DNA from: Fibrobacter intestinalis
Lineage (GTDB): Bacteria; Fibrobacterota; Fibrobacteria; Fibrobacterales; Fibrobacteraceae
Reading direction: 5' to 3'
DNA: 36,552 bases
NCBI RefSeq assembly: GCF_900167415.1
Contig: NZ_FUWU01000031.1
Location: 1-36,552, forward strand
Part shown: positions 15,510 through 24,056 of the stretch, in pieces
How positions within the stretch are numbered: position 1 is the stretch's first letter
Layout: each line of letters begins with the position of its first letter
The notes under the pieces: generated by a model
Told to the model about the DNA's origin: nothing
Database searches by the model: none
What the model saw: only the letters and a program-made list of their open reading frames with translations
Position numbers and translations under genes: made by a program

Positions 15510-16079
15510 ATGCGTAAAAATTTTGGTTCCAAAGCGATTATCACGCCGCTTCCCGTTTTGATTATTGCCACATATAACGAAGATGGTTCGCCGAATGCGA
15601 TGAATGCGGCTTGGGGCGGCCAGCGGGAAGAGGATCAGATTGCGATTTGTCTCGCTACAAATCACAAGACGACGGAAAATATCAAAGCGCGCAAGGCGTT
15701 TACAGTCAGTTTTGGAACACGAAAAACGGCGGTGATTTCCGATTTCTTTGGTGTCGTGAGCGGAACGAAAATGCCGAATAAAGTCGCAAAGTCCGGTGTG
15801 CACGTGATAAAAAGCCAAAATGTAGATGCGCCGATGTTCGAAGAATTTCCGCTGACTTTGGAATGCAAACTGCTGGAATGCAGCCCCGATATGGATGGCG
15901 GCACTTATATTGTGGGGCAGGTTGTGAACACCAGCGCTGACGAAAGCGTCTTGGATGAAAAAGGCAAAGTGGATTTGGGAAAAGTCGAGCCGATTTCCTA
16001 CGATTCCGCAGCACACGCCTATCGCGTCCTTGGCGAAAAAGTTGGGAACGCTTTCCGGGATGGTTTGGCGCTAAAATAA
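15510..16079 (+). CDS. flavin reductase-like FMN-binding protein (flavoredoxin type)
   Basis: FMN-binding split-barrel protein that probably transfers electrons from NAD(P)H or another donor to flavin or a partner. It has 189 residues. The flavin reductase-like domain covers nearly all of it: TPLPVLIIATYNEDGSPNAMN, AICLATNHKTTENI, AFTVSFGT and VISDFFGVVSGTKMPNK. The start is ATG 15510 because GAGG lies five bases before it; a longer frame from TTG 15486 has no such site. It converges with a flavodoxin-like lipoprotein seven bases away, so both neighbouring genes are flavin proteins. Confidence 0.88.
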   Translation: MRKNFGSKAIITPLPVLIIATYNEDGSPNAMNAAWGGQREEDQIAICLATNHKTTENIKARKAFTVSFGTRKTAVISDFFGVVSGTKMPNKVAKSGVHVIKSQNVDAPMFEEFPLTLECKLLECSPDMDGGTYIVGQVVNTSADESVLDEKGKVDLGKVEPISYDSAAHAYRVLGEKVGNAFRDGLALK

Positions 16080-16086
16080 ACCGAAA

Positions 16087-16929
16087 CTATTTTTCGACGG
16101 CGATCAGTTCCGCTTCCCCATTTTCGGAAAGCGATTTGAAAACTTGAACCGTCACGTTTTCTTCGGCACCGAACGCCCGCATCCTGCAAGAAAAGAGAAA
16201 TCCCGTTCCAGCGGAATCCTTAGCGACGCGTATTGGCTGCAAATTCAGATAGGCGTATTCCTTTACCGCCGAAGCGAATACGGAGGAATCCTTGCCGGAA
16301 AGCTCTTGAGAATCTCCGAAAGAAGCGAGCCGCTCTTCCTCTTGAATGCCCGCACGGACAAGGTTTAAGAAATTTCGGATTTCTTTTGTGAGGTCCGTAT
16401 TCGGCGAGAGAACCCGCCGCTTGGAAATGCCAAAGGAAAGAAGGCTCCGGGCGTTGGATGCGAGACTGGCGAGTTCCCGGGAACTGCTCTTTCGTCCGCC
16501 GCTTCCATAAGTGCAGAACGGGACGAGATATTTGCCGCTCAATTCGTTGGAATCCAAAAAAGTGTAAAGCGGAGGGGCGAAGGTGCCGAACATGACCGGA
16601 TAGCCGACGTAGAGGGTGTCGAATTTCGACAAGTCGAAACGGGCCTTCTGGAGTGCAGGCCAACTCTTATTTTCGCGTTCTATCCGTACAGCGGAAACGG
16701 TGCTGTCGTAGGTCGAGGGGTAGGGGGTTGTCATTTGCAATTCGACGAGTTCCGCGCGGGTCTGCTTTGCCAATTCCCGAGCGACAAGGGCGGTCGTTCC
16801 GGTCTGGGAATAAAAAATCACGGCGGATTTGCCCATAGTCAGGCAGGGCTGTTCGTTCGTTTTTTCTTGGTTTTCGTTGCAAGCGAATAAAAAAGTTACC
16901 GCTGCGGCAATCGTCAAAACTTTTTTCAT
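16087..16929 (-). CDS. flavodoxin-like lipoprotein
   Basis: A 280-residue exported protein. A short signal peptide with lipobox LFAC puts the lipid on Cys17. A flavodoxin fold follows at about 33-195: VIFYSQTGTTALVARELAKQT is the phosphate-binding loop, KFDTLYVGYPVMFGTFAPPL the middle FMN loop, and FCTYGSGGRKSS the third loop. The C-terminal 80 residues are a separate small alpha/beta domain with no family I recognise. A flavodoxin domain outside the cytoplasm is unusual; it may transfer electrons in the periplasm, or FMN may be absent. The ATG at 16929 is preceded by GAGGAATTCC. Confidence 0.82.
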   Translation of the reverse strand: MKKVLTIAAAVTFLFACNENQEKTNEQPCLTMGKSAVIFYSQTGTTALVARELAKQTRAELVELQMTTPYPSTYDSTVSAVRIERENKSWPALQKARFDLSKFDTLYVGYPVMFGTFAPPLYTFLDSNELSGKYLVPFCTYGSGGRKSSSRELASLASNARSLLSFGISKRRVLSPNTDLTKEIRNFLNLVRAGIQEEERLASFGDSQELSGKDSSVFASAVKEYAYLNLQPIRVAKDSAGTGFLFSCRMRAFGAEENVTVQVFKSLSENGEAELIAVEK

Positions 16930-17009
16930 CGGAATTCCTCTTTGTTCTAGGCAAATAATAATTAAAGGTTCAAAATTTCTTTAACGCCTCTATTTGTATA
17001 TTTCATTCC

Positions 17010-18470
17010 ATGAAGATTTTTGTTGGCGATATGATGAATTCGAGCGGGGTCGGCTTTGGAACGAGCGGCGCCCGCGGTCTTGTATCAAGCATGACGGACC
17101 TGGTTTGTTACAGTTACACCCACGCTTTTCTTTCTTATTGCGAAAAGAATTATCCGTCGCCGAAAAAAGTGGCGATTGCTGGGGATTTGCGTCCGAGTAC
17201 CGGGCGAATTTTACAGGCTCTGGCGACGGCGGCTGTCGATATGGGCTGGGAAGTCGTTTACAGTGGGCGCATTCCGAGTCCGGCGATTGCGCTGTATGGC
17301 ATCGACAAAGCGTTGCCGACAATCATGGTGACGGGAAGCCACATCCCCGCAGACCGAAACGGCATCAAGTTCAATCATCCCCAAGGTGAAATTTCCAAGC
17401 AGGACGAACTCGGCATCCGCGAAGAAGTTTTTGAAGTGGACGACGCCAAATTTGATTCCGACGGCATGCTCCGATCCGCAATTCCGCTTCCGGAAGAAAA
17501 TCTGGAAGCCCGAGAAAATTATGGTCGGCGTTATCTGGAGTTTTTTGGCGACCGGGCTCTTTCCGGCCTGACTGTCGGCGTGTACCAGCATTCCGCCGTG
17601 GGACGGGATTTGATGACGGAAGTCCTTCAGGGTTTGGGGGCTTTTGTCGTTCCTCTCGGACGGTCCGATTCTTTTATCCCTGTCGATACCGAGGCCGTGC
17701 GCCCCGAAGATGTGGAATTAGGTGCTAAATGGGCGAAGCAGGGATTGGATGCGATTGTCAGCTCTGACGGCGATAGCGATCGCCCGCTTTTTGCGGATGC
17801 GACCGGACGCTGGATTCGTGGCGATGTCCTTGGCATTTTGGCGGCGTCGGCTTTGGGAATAAATCGCGTGGCGACACCTGTCAGCTGCAACACCGCTCTC
17901 GAAAAATGCGGACTTTTTGAAAAGACGCTCCGCACTCGCATTGGCAGCCCGTATGTGATAGCGGGAATGCAGGCTCTGGATGCGGAAGGGAAGACCGTTG
18001 CGGGTTACGAAGCGAACGGTGGATTCCTTTTGGAAACGGATATTGTCCAAAACGGAAAAACATTGAAAGCGCTTCCGACGCGGGACGCCCTGCTTCCGCA
18101 GCTTGCGGTTCTTGCTCGCTCGCGCGAGGAATTGACTGGCGTGGAAGATTTGTTCCGGAAACTGCCCAAGCGTTTTACGGCAAGTGACCGCGTTAAGGAA
18201 TTCCCCACCGAAAAGGGAAAGGCAAAAGTCGCCGAAATCGCCGAGAAGAAAACGGGCGAAAAAATCTTTGGAAATCTTGCCGGGAAACTTGTCGCCGAGG
18301 ATTTAACGGACGGCTACCGGATGACTTTCGACTCGGGTGACGTAATCCACTTGCGCCCGAGCGGAAACGCCCCGGAACTCCGCTGCTATGTGGAATGCGA
18401 TACGCCTTCCCGCGCCGAAGAGTTGAAACAAAAAGTTCTTGCCATCATGCAGACATGGAAACAAGGTTGA
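17010..18470 (+). CDS. phosphomannomutase/phosphoglucomutase family enzyme
   Basis: Alpha-D-phosphohexomutase that interconverts hexose 1- and 6-phosphates for glycan and nucleotide-sugar synthesis. It has 486 residues and four domains. The N-terminal loop is GFGTSGARG. The phosphoserine loop is TGSHIPADRNG, with catalytic S110. The Mg loop DGDSDR is at 253-258. The sugar-specificity loop GYEANGGF is at 332-339. The phosphate-binding loop RPSGNAPELR is at 449-458. All functional loops are present. Glu in GYEANGG is typical of enzymes that accept mannose or glucose; the exact substrate (ManB, AlgC or GlmM-like) cannot be fixed. The start is uncertain between ATG 17010 and ATGs at 17031 and 17034. 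TATATTTC at 16997-17004 lies so close to 17010 that either the mRNA is nearly leaderless or the later start is used. Confidence 0.88.
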   Translation: MKIFVGDMMNSSGVGFGTSGARGLVSSMTDLVCYSYTHAFLSYCEKNYPSPKKVAIAGDLRPSTGRILQALATAAVDMGWEVVYSGRIPSPAIALYGIDKALPTIMVTGSHIPADRNGIKFNHPQGEISKQDELGIREEVFEVDDAKFDSDGMLRSAIPLPEENLEARENYGRRYLEFFGDRALSGLTVGVYQHSAVGRDLMTEVLQGLGAFVVPLGRSDSFIPVDTEAVRPEDVELGAKWAKQGLDAIVSSDGDSDRPLFADATGRWIRGDVLGILAASALGINRVATPVSCNTALEKCGLFEKTLRTRIGSPYVIAGMQALDAEGKTVAGYEANGGFLLETDIVQNGKTLKALPTRDALLPQLAVLARSREELTGVEDLFRKLPKRFTASDRVKEFPTEKGKAKVAEIAEKKTGEKIFGNLAGKLVAEDLTDGYRMTFDSGDVIHLRPSGNAPELRCYVECDTPSRAEELKQKVLAIMQTWKQG

Positions 18471-18488
18471 TTCTATCTTAAGCACTTT

Positions 18489-18549
18489 CTTTTTATATAA
18501 TTGCGTTTATGGCTGCATCTAAAAATTCATTGTCAAAAAATCGTTTGCA
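18489..18549. repeat. repeat-derived sequence upstream of the PorV-like gene
   Basis: AAAAATTCATTGTCAAAAAATCG... (18521-18549) matches 27582-27610 at 27 of 29 bases. TTTTATATAATTGCG just before it resembles the end box of the dispersed element. This means the apparent N-terminal 39 codons of the longer frame from 18509 are repeat DNA and not protein. Confidence 0.6.
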
Positions 18550-18625
18550 ACACGCCGGCTGGTTGCGGAACCTGTCAATGCGCTCTCGATTTTTCTTTAC
18601 CAAAGCCATTTTTAGAAGTCGCCTT

Positions 18626-19543
18626 ATGAATGCCAAGCCTCTTTTCTCTTTGGTGCTTCTGGTTGGCGCTTCGCTCTGCTTTGCGGGCGGTAAATACTGG
18701 AATGTCGACAAAGGCGGAACGACGATGAAGTTCCTTTCGCTGGCGACCTCTCCGCGTTCTGCGGCTTTGGCGGGTGCTGGCGTGGCGACTCCGCAGAGCT
18801 TTGCCGAAGTGACGCGAAACCCATTGGCAACGACTTCCCAAAAATCTTCCCAGCTCGGCATTTCGCACGTTTTGTTTTCGGACAACGTGGATGCCAAATT
18901 GACTTCGGTCTATTTCGGGCATTCCTTTTCTCACGTCAATGCGAGTGCCGCTTTGGAATACTTGGGCTATGGCGACATCGAAGGCCGCGATGACGAAGGC
19001 TTCAAATTGGAAGATTATGGCGCTATGGCGTGGGCTGCGCAACTCGGCATTGGAAGCAACCCGTCGATTTTTAATTGGGCTTTGACCGCTCGATTCGCGT
19101 CGCAGACCATCGACAATTCCACGGCGATTGCGGTTCTTGCCGATGGCGGTGCAAGTTTGCGCTTGAATCGTTATTTCACGTTCGGGGCCACAATGACGAA
19201 CTTCGGCTGGGTTTCGGATTACGAAAGCGAAGAGGAATCTGCGCCGATGGTGCTTCAGGCGGGAATTTCGGGAACGCACCCGATTCTGGATATTTTTGAT
19301 TTGGCTCTTCATGCGGACGCATACCGCCGTGCAGACTACGATGCGGAATGGCGTTTCGGTTCCGAGTTAATTTATAAGAAGTCGCTCTTCTTCCGGGTGG
19401 GCTACGCCTACAAACCGAACGACGACAACGGCGTTTCTGCGGGACTCGGAATCGTCTTTGGGCGTTTCCAGTTCGACTATGCTTACCAATCGAATCCCGT
19501 GCTGGATGGAAACCACCTTTTCCACTTGGGAATCGGATTCTGA
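18626..19543 (+). CDS. PorV/PorQ-family outer-membrane beta-barrel protein
   Basis: A predicted outer-membrane barrel of 305 residues. A signal peptide lies at about 1-21 (NAKPLFSLVLLVGASLCFAGG). The family start of mature PorV-like proteins follows: MKFLSLATSPRSAALAGAGVA and EVTRNPLAT. Alternating beta strands continue to a terminal HLFHLGIGF, which ends in Phe as outer-membrane barrels do. PorV acts in type IX secretion in Bacteroidetes; related barrels are common in the FCB group without a known role, so I assign only the family. I chose ATG 18626 because the signal peptide begins there and upstream codons match a repeat. Confidence 0.8.
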   Translation: MNAKPLFSLVLLVGASLCFAGGKYWNVDKGGTTMKFLSLATSPRSAALAGAGVATPQSFAEVTRNPLATTSQKSSQLGISHVLFSDNVDAKLTSVYFGHSFSHVNASAALEYLGYGDIEGRDDEGFKLEDYGAMAWAAQLGIGSNPSIFNWALTARFASQTIDNSTAIAVLADGGASLRLNRYFTFGATMTNFGWVSDYESEEESAPMVLQAGISGTHPILDIFDLALHADAYRRADYDAEWRFGSELIYKKSLFFRVGYAYKPNDDNGVSAGLGIVFGRFQFDYAYQSNPVLDGNHLFHLGIGF

Positions 19544-19570
19544 CTACAGCTCGCCGCTAGGCGAATTCGT

Positions 19571-20803
19571 TCAATTCCAATGAAAATCATTTCCGTCTGC
19601 AATAGCGGAATCCAGTTTGTCGAGTGGGAACTTGAGAAGGTTTTCCCAGTTTGCGTTATAAAGCGTATCCCCGACGATATCGATAGAGTTCGTTCCCCCA
19701 GTCTGAAAGCATTGAAAATTTTTACACCAAGAGCCAATTGTGCGCCATCCTTTGGAAATGTTTCCGTAAGGCTCTCCGTAATCGCCCATATAAACATAGG
19801 GTTCATCGCTTATGCCCCCAGAAACAAAAAGATGTTCCCCGTCGGAGATTAAAGTCGTTGGGGAGGGGGTGTTTGTATAAATCCAGCAGTTGCGAATATC
19901 GGTCGTATCCCCTCTATAATGGAGACTGTCGATAGAAATCCATTTTTCAGCCAACTCATCGAAGGAATAAACCCTACCGGAAACAATCGCATGTAATATC
20001 CCTTTATGAACAGCAATATCGTTTACCTTTTGAGAAAACCAAGAGTGCGGTTCGGGAAAATCAGGAAGATGTTTCCATTGTCGGGACGTAATATCCCATG
20101 TCCAAACCCCATACATAGTCGCTGCATAAAACTTGTTGTTTAAAGTAACTCCTTTATGGAATTGAGTTTTTATGTCTTCGGCAAACTTTTTGGGAGTCAC
20201 ATCGATCCAGACCGAATTTTCTTGCAGAAATTGCAAAACTCGAATGCTGTCGTAAACTTGAACATTCGTATCTTGATATCCGCTCATACTGACAAAAAGA
20301 TTTGTTTTATATTTCGATATGCCGAAAACGTGAAATCCTTCTCGCTCTTTTAATTTGCAAGGGCTCAAATCCGTCCACTCTTTATTATCTAGATCGTATT
20401 TCCATACTTCTCCAGTAAAATATGTGCCTATATAAATTCCCGAAGAATCCACATAAAGGCTTTTGATATCTTCCTTTGCCGGCGGGACAATAGTGTCCCA
20501 ACGACCGGAGCCTATTTTCGAAACAAACAGTCTAGGCGTATAGGCGGAGTATTTTTTTAATATGGAACCGCTCTCGATAGGAGTCGTCCAATCATCCATT
20601 AATACGAGCCAATTTCCAGAATGGCTTATTTTTTGAAGCCCGCCGCCACGGTCTGCACTTATCTCGGGAGTGAATCCCCCTTCCAGCCATCCGAAAGGCG
20701 TATTGTCCTCTGGCTGTGTGCTGGAAGACGTTGCCGAATTTTCTGTGCAAGCGAAGACGGCAAGCATAAATAAAAACGTCACGCAGTACTTTAATTTTTT
20801 CAC
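19571..20803 (-). CDS. propeller-like lipoprotein of unknown function
   Basis: A lipoprotein of 410 residues from GTG 20803. Signal peptide ending VFAC, lipidated Cys19. The mature part contains repeated units of the type LYVDSSGIYIGTYFTGEVWKYD, LFVSMSGYQDTNVQVYDS, FYAATMYGVWTWDI and LFVSGGISDEPYVY. These resemble blades of a beta-propeller with W-x-(Y/W)-D ends, but no named family is clear. The GTG overlaps the TGA of the upstream small gene (GTGA) and GGGAGGGG precedes it, so the two are co-translated. It converges with the PorV-like gene. Confidence 0.8.
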   Translation of the reverse strand: MKKLKYCVTFLFMLAVFACTENSATSSSTQPEDNTPFGWLEGGFTPEISADRGGGLQKISHSGNWLVLMDDWTTPIESGSILKKYSAYTPRLFVSKIGSGRWDTIVPPAKEDIKSLYVDSSGIYIGTYFTGEVWKYDLDNKEWTDLSPCKLKEREGFHVFGISKYKTNLFVSMSGYQDTNVQVYDSIRVLQFLQENSVWIDVTPKKFAEDIKTQFHKGVTLNNKFYAATMYGVWTWDITSRQWKHLPDFPEPHSWFSQKVNDIAVHKGILHAIVSGRVYSFDELAEKWISIDSLHYRGDTTDIRNCWIYTNTPSPTTLISDGEHLFVSGGISDEPYVYMGDYGEPYGNISKGWRTIGSWCKNFQCFQTGGTNSIDIVGDTLYNANWENLLKFPLDKLDSAIADGNDFHWN

Positions 20804-21042
20804 CGTTCGTCCCCTCCCCATGCAAATTCGGTCAGCAATTTGGGACCATCGTAGGATTTGCATTCTTCCACCGAAGGAACTTTTCCAAACAAGACATTTC
20901 CTTCGGAATCCGTCATATATTTCGCCGCCTCTTCGCCACTTTTCGGTTCGCTTACAAATTCCTCTTTTGCGTTGTCAAAATCCTTTTCCGCAAAGGAAAA
21001 AGCGAACATTGTCAAAAAAATGCACAGGATTTGTTTTGTCAT
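20800..21042 (-). CDS. small exported hypothetical protein, first gene of the lipoprotein pair
   Basis: An 80-residue protein with a cleavable signal peptide (MTKQILCIFLTMFAFSFAEKDF, cut likely after FAFSFA) and a short acidic mature part (KYMTDSEGNVLFG, EECKSYDGPKLL). No family recognised. I place the start at ATG 21042 because GGAG lies six bases upstream; the frame back to 21069 has no site. Its stop overlaps the GTG of the propeller-like lipoprotein, so the two probably act together at the cell surface (inference). Confidence 0.7.
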   Translation of the reverse strand: MTKQILCIFLTMFAFSFAEKDFDNAKEEFVSEPKSGEEAAKYMTDSEGNVLFGKVPSVEECKSYDGPKLLTEFAWGGDER

Positions 21043-21518
21043 TCCATACTCCGTAAAAAAACATTTCAAAAAAATAGCAAAAAAGTTTATTCAGTCAATG
21101 ATCGTGTTGAAATTGCTTTCATAAAGCCATCTTTAGCGTGAACCATCACGGCGAAGAGAATTTGATAAATTTATCGATTATTCTTCAACTAGTTCGGCAG
21201 ACTCGTGAACTGAAATTCCATAACCGTCCATTATCGAAGGGATTGTGGCTTTTTTAGGATATAAGGAGCGGTTTTTAATGGTTCCAGTAGAATTTGTGAA
21301 TCCTTCATTTTTTTCAGATTCTTACTACCCCCCCCTCGTTAATTAAATCCTTCGTTAATTACATCTGTTCTTTGGAAATGCGGTTTGCGAAATCGGCGAA
21401 AATAATCCCGTCGTTTTTGAAAAAGGGATGGGAAACGCTTTTGCAAGCGAAATGCGTTTTTATTTTGAAGGCACTTTTTTGCAGCTTTTTCTATTTTACC
21501 GCAAAAAGGAGATTTGGA
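21043..21518. other. gene-free stretch with weak repeat traces
   Basis: About 475 bases without a convincing gene. CTTCAACTAGTTCGGCAGACTCGTGAAC (only part cited: near 21184-21211) is a degraded copy of the TTCGACAAGCTCAC module. A C8 tract lies at 21328-21335, and TCGTTAATTA is directly repeated at 21337-21346 and 21352-21361. The frame from 21372 that runs into the DUF2334 gene is not supported as coding. A promoter for the downstream operon should lie here but none is clear. Confidence 0.5.
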
Positions 21519-22352
21519 ATGGAATTGAACAAAGACATCGCCGACATTTCCGCTGCGGAAGCGGAAAAATTCAAAGGCAAGCGATTTATCCTTTGCTATC
21601 ACGATTTCAACATCAAGAATTTTAAAAAAGCCCAGTCCCAGATTGAACAAATCGCACGCACCGTCGGCTCGCCGATTTCGGTAGCGGTGGTTCCTGCGGT
21701 GGGGGCGGTCCCCGAAGAGGAGCGGGAAAACTTTTGCGAAGCGGTGGAAAAGCTCAAGACCGATGGACACGAACTGCTGTTGCACGGGGCGAGGCATTTC
21801 GCCAACTTGGGCAAGGAGCGTTCCGTTTTCGGCAAGAGCGCGCTGATGCTTTCGGGAAATGTGGCGGAGTTTGCCGGGCTTTCCAAAGAGGATTCGCAGG
21901 CGCTTCTGGATCGTTCCATCGCTTTGTGGAAGGCTCTTGGGCAAGAGGAGCTTCCGATAGGCTATGTGCCGCCCGCCTGGTATGACAATAATTTTCTCAA
22001 GGACCAGATTCTTGAAAAGTTCAAAACCTACGAGGACCGTTCGACGATTTTCAAAAAACGGGACTTGATTGTTTCGGTAAACGAAGACGCCGATGAAGCG
22101 GAAGACAAAAAAAAGGCGGATGAAAAGACGGTCGAAAAATTCTTCTCGGTCGGAATCAGTTTTGCGGGGCTTCCCGACATTTCCCTCGGCGTGGCGCAGA
22201 CTTCCGCTTGCTTGACGATCCAGGCTCCGGTGGGGACTCCGCGTTTGACCGTCCACTGTTCGGACTTCAATTCCATTGGCGAAAAGCGGGTCCTGAATTT
22301 AATCCGCTATGCCATATCGAAGCGAGAAAAAATCTTTTACCGAGATCTTTAA
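21519..22352 (+). CDS. DUF2334-type polysaccharide deacetylase-like protein
   Basis: A 277-residue protein with a NodB-like (polysaccharide deacetylase, DUF2334) pattern: FILCYHDFN near the N-terminus supplies a His-Asp pair, ISVAVVPAVG follows, GHELLLHGARHF (about 87-98) is the second metal-type motif, and GYVPPAWYDN matches the conserved (F/Y)xPPxW segment. Family enzymes remove acetyl groups from sugars; the true substrate here is unknown. No signal peptide is present with this start. ATG 21519 is chosen because AAAGGAG lies eight bases upstream. It opens a four-gene unit and ends 18 bases before the acyl-CoA ligase. Confidence 0.78.
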   Translation: MELNKDIADISAAEAEKFKGKRFILCYHDFNIKNFKKAQSQIEQIARTVGSPISVAVVPAVGAVPEEERENFCEAVEKLKTDGHELLLHGARHFANLGKERSVFGKSALMLSGNVAEFAGLSKEDSQALLDRSIALWKALGQEELPIGYVPPAWYDNNFLKDQILEKFKTYEDRSTIFKKRDLIVSVNEDADEAEDKKKADEKTVEKFFSVGISFAGLPDISLGVAQTSACLTIQAPVGTPRLTVHCSDFNSIGEKRVLNLIRYAISKREKIFYRDL

Positions 22353-22370
22353 CCCATTCTTTAGGTTTGT

Positions 22371-24056
22371 ATGAATCAACTTCTCAAATTTATCGATCGC
22401 GTGGATTACAGTTCTTATAAAGATTTATACGAGAATTTTAAAATCCACGTTCCTGAAAATTTCAATTTCGCTTACGACGTTGTGGACGAGTATGCGAAAA
22501 ACGATCCCAAAAAAGAAGCGCTGGTCTGGTGCGACGACAACGACGAAAGCCATATTTTCACGTTCAAGGATCTTTCTTTGGCGTCCAAGCGCACGGCGAA
22601 TTTTTTGGTGGCGAACGGCATTCAAAAGGGCGACCGTGTTCAGCTGATGCTCCGGCGTCGCTATGAATTCTGGTTTTTCCTTTTGGCTCTGCACCGGATT
22701 GGCGCGATTGCCGTTCCCGCGACGAATATGCTGACCTCCGCGGATTTGGAATACCGGTTTAAGGCGGCGGACATTAAAATGGTCGTTTCATACGACGACC
22801 CGAATTTGCAAAAGGAAATCGAGTCCGCAAAGGAAAAAGCGCCGTCGGTCCAGAGTCTGGTCGCCATCGGCCAGCCGCGTCAGGGCTGGATTTCTTTCTA
22901 TGACGATTACGAAATCTGCTCTTCCAAGTTTGAACGTCCTTCGGGCGAAAATGCCATTCGGAACGACGATATCATGGTGATTTATTTTACCAGCGGAACG
23001 TCGAGCAATCCGAAGATGGTCGCCCACACTTTCACTTATCCGCTAGGGCACATCATTACGGCGAAGTATTGGCAGAATGTGGTTGATGGCGGACGTCATC
23101 TGACGGTTGCTGAAACCGGTTGGGCTAAAGCGCTCTGGGGAAAAATCTACGGGCAGTGGATTGCGGGCAGTGCCGTGTTCGCCTACGATATGAACACGTT
23201 TATTCCGGGAAAGCTCTTGGAAAAAATGGCCGAATATAAAATCACGACGTTCTGTGCGCCGCCGACGGTTTACCGCTATCTGCTGCAGCAGGATTTGACC
23301 AAGCACGACCTTTCCAGCTTGCAGTTCTGCGTGACGGCAGGCGAAGCGTTGAATACCGACATCTACGATCGCTGGCTGCAAAAGACCGGACTCAAATTGT
23401 ATGAAGGCTACGGGCAGACGGAATTGACGCTGACGATGGGAAATTATCCTTGGGACGATCCGCGCCCGGGTTCCATGGGAATGCCGTCGCCCGGTTATCG
23501 CATCGATATTGTCAATCCGGAAGGCGATTCCTGCAAGGTGGAAGAAGTGGGCGAAATCATCATCCGCATCGACGGAGGAAAACCCTTTGGAATGTTCGGC
23601 GGCTACTACCGCGACGAAGAACGTACGCAAAAGGTTTTCGAGGGCGGCGTGTATCATACGGGCGATACCGCATGGCGCGACCAGAACGGTTATTGCTGGT
23701 TTGTCGGGCGCACGGACGATTTGATTAAAAGTTCCGGCTATCGCATCAGTCCGTTTGAAGTCGAAGAAGTTCTTTTGAAGCACCCGGCGGTATTGGAAGT
23801 CGCCGTGACAGGCGTCGAGGACGCATCCCGCGGGCAGGCGATTAAAGCGACGATTGTTTTGCAGAGCGGTTACACGGCGTCGAAAGAACTCGCGAAGGAC
23901 ATTCAGCTTTTCACCAAAAAAGTGGCGGCTTCTTACAAGAGTCCGCGCATTATCGATTTTGTGACCGAGCTGCCCAAAACCATCAGCGGAAAAATCCGGC
24001 GGGTGGCGATTCGTGAAAAAGACAAGCAGGAACAACCGAAAGACAAGGCGAATTAA
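22371..24056 (+). CDS. acyl-CoA synthetase (AMP-forming, medium-chain ACSM-like)
   Basis: Activates a carboxylic acid to acyl-AMP and then acyl-CoA. It has 561 residues, normal for the ANL superfamily. The phosphate loop is YFTSGTSSNPKMV (TSGTSSNPK 207-215). GEALNTDIYDRW and LYEGYGQTELT form the adenylate site. YHTGDTAWRDQNGYCWFVGRTDD is the hinge. PKTISGKIRR carries the catalytic Lys (about 541). GWAKALWGKIYGQW is typical of the ACSM/medium-chain group. The stop abuts the fabF ATG (TAAATG). Given the following fatty-acid genes it probably supplies acyl groups for elongation. Fibrobacter is known to need external volatile fatty acids, which makes these a plausible substrate (inference). Confidence 0.88.
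   Translation: MNQLLKFIDRVDYSSYKDLYENFKIHVPENFNFAYDVVDEYAKNDPKKEALVWCDDNDESHIFTFKDLSLASKRTANFLVANGIQKGDRVQLMLRRRYEFWFFLLALHRIGAIAVPATNMLTSADLEYRFKAADIKMVVSYDDPNLQKEIESAKEKAPSVQSLVAIGQPRQGWISFYDDYEICSSKFERPSGENAIRNDDIMVIYFTSGTSSNPKMVAHTFTYPLGHIITAKYWQNVVDGGRHLTVAETGWAKALWGKIYGQWIAGSAVFAYDMNTFIPGKLLEKMAEYKITTFCAPPTVYRYLLQQDLTKHDLSSLQFCVTAGEALNTDIYDRWLQKTGLKLYEGYGQTELTLTMGNYPWDDPRPGSMGMPSPGYRIDIVNPEGDSCKVEEVGEIIIRIDGGKPFGMFGGYYRDEERTQKVFEGGVYHTGDTAWRDQNGYCWFVGRTDDLIKSSGYRISPFEVEEVLLKHPAVLEVAVTGVEDASRGQAIKATIVLQSGYTASKELAKDIQLFTKKVAASYKSPRIIDFVTELPKTISGKIRRVAIREKDKQEQPKDKAN

Noticed and set aside
21328-21361. C8 tract and TCGTTAATTA direct repeat as a phase-variable or attachment site
   Set aside because: It lies outside a reading frame and about 160 bases before the start codon; nothing ties it to an integrase or a switched promoter.
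21372-21518. 49-codon N-terminal extension of the DUF2334 protein
   Set aside because: AAAGGAG is placed for ATG 21519, and the added residues do not form a proper signal peptide.
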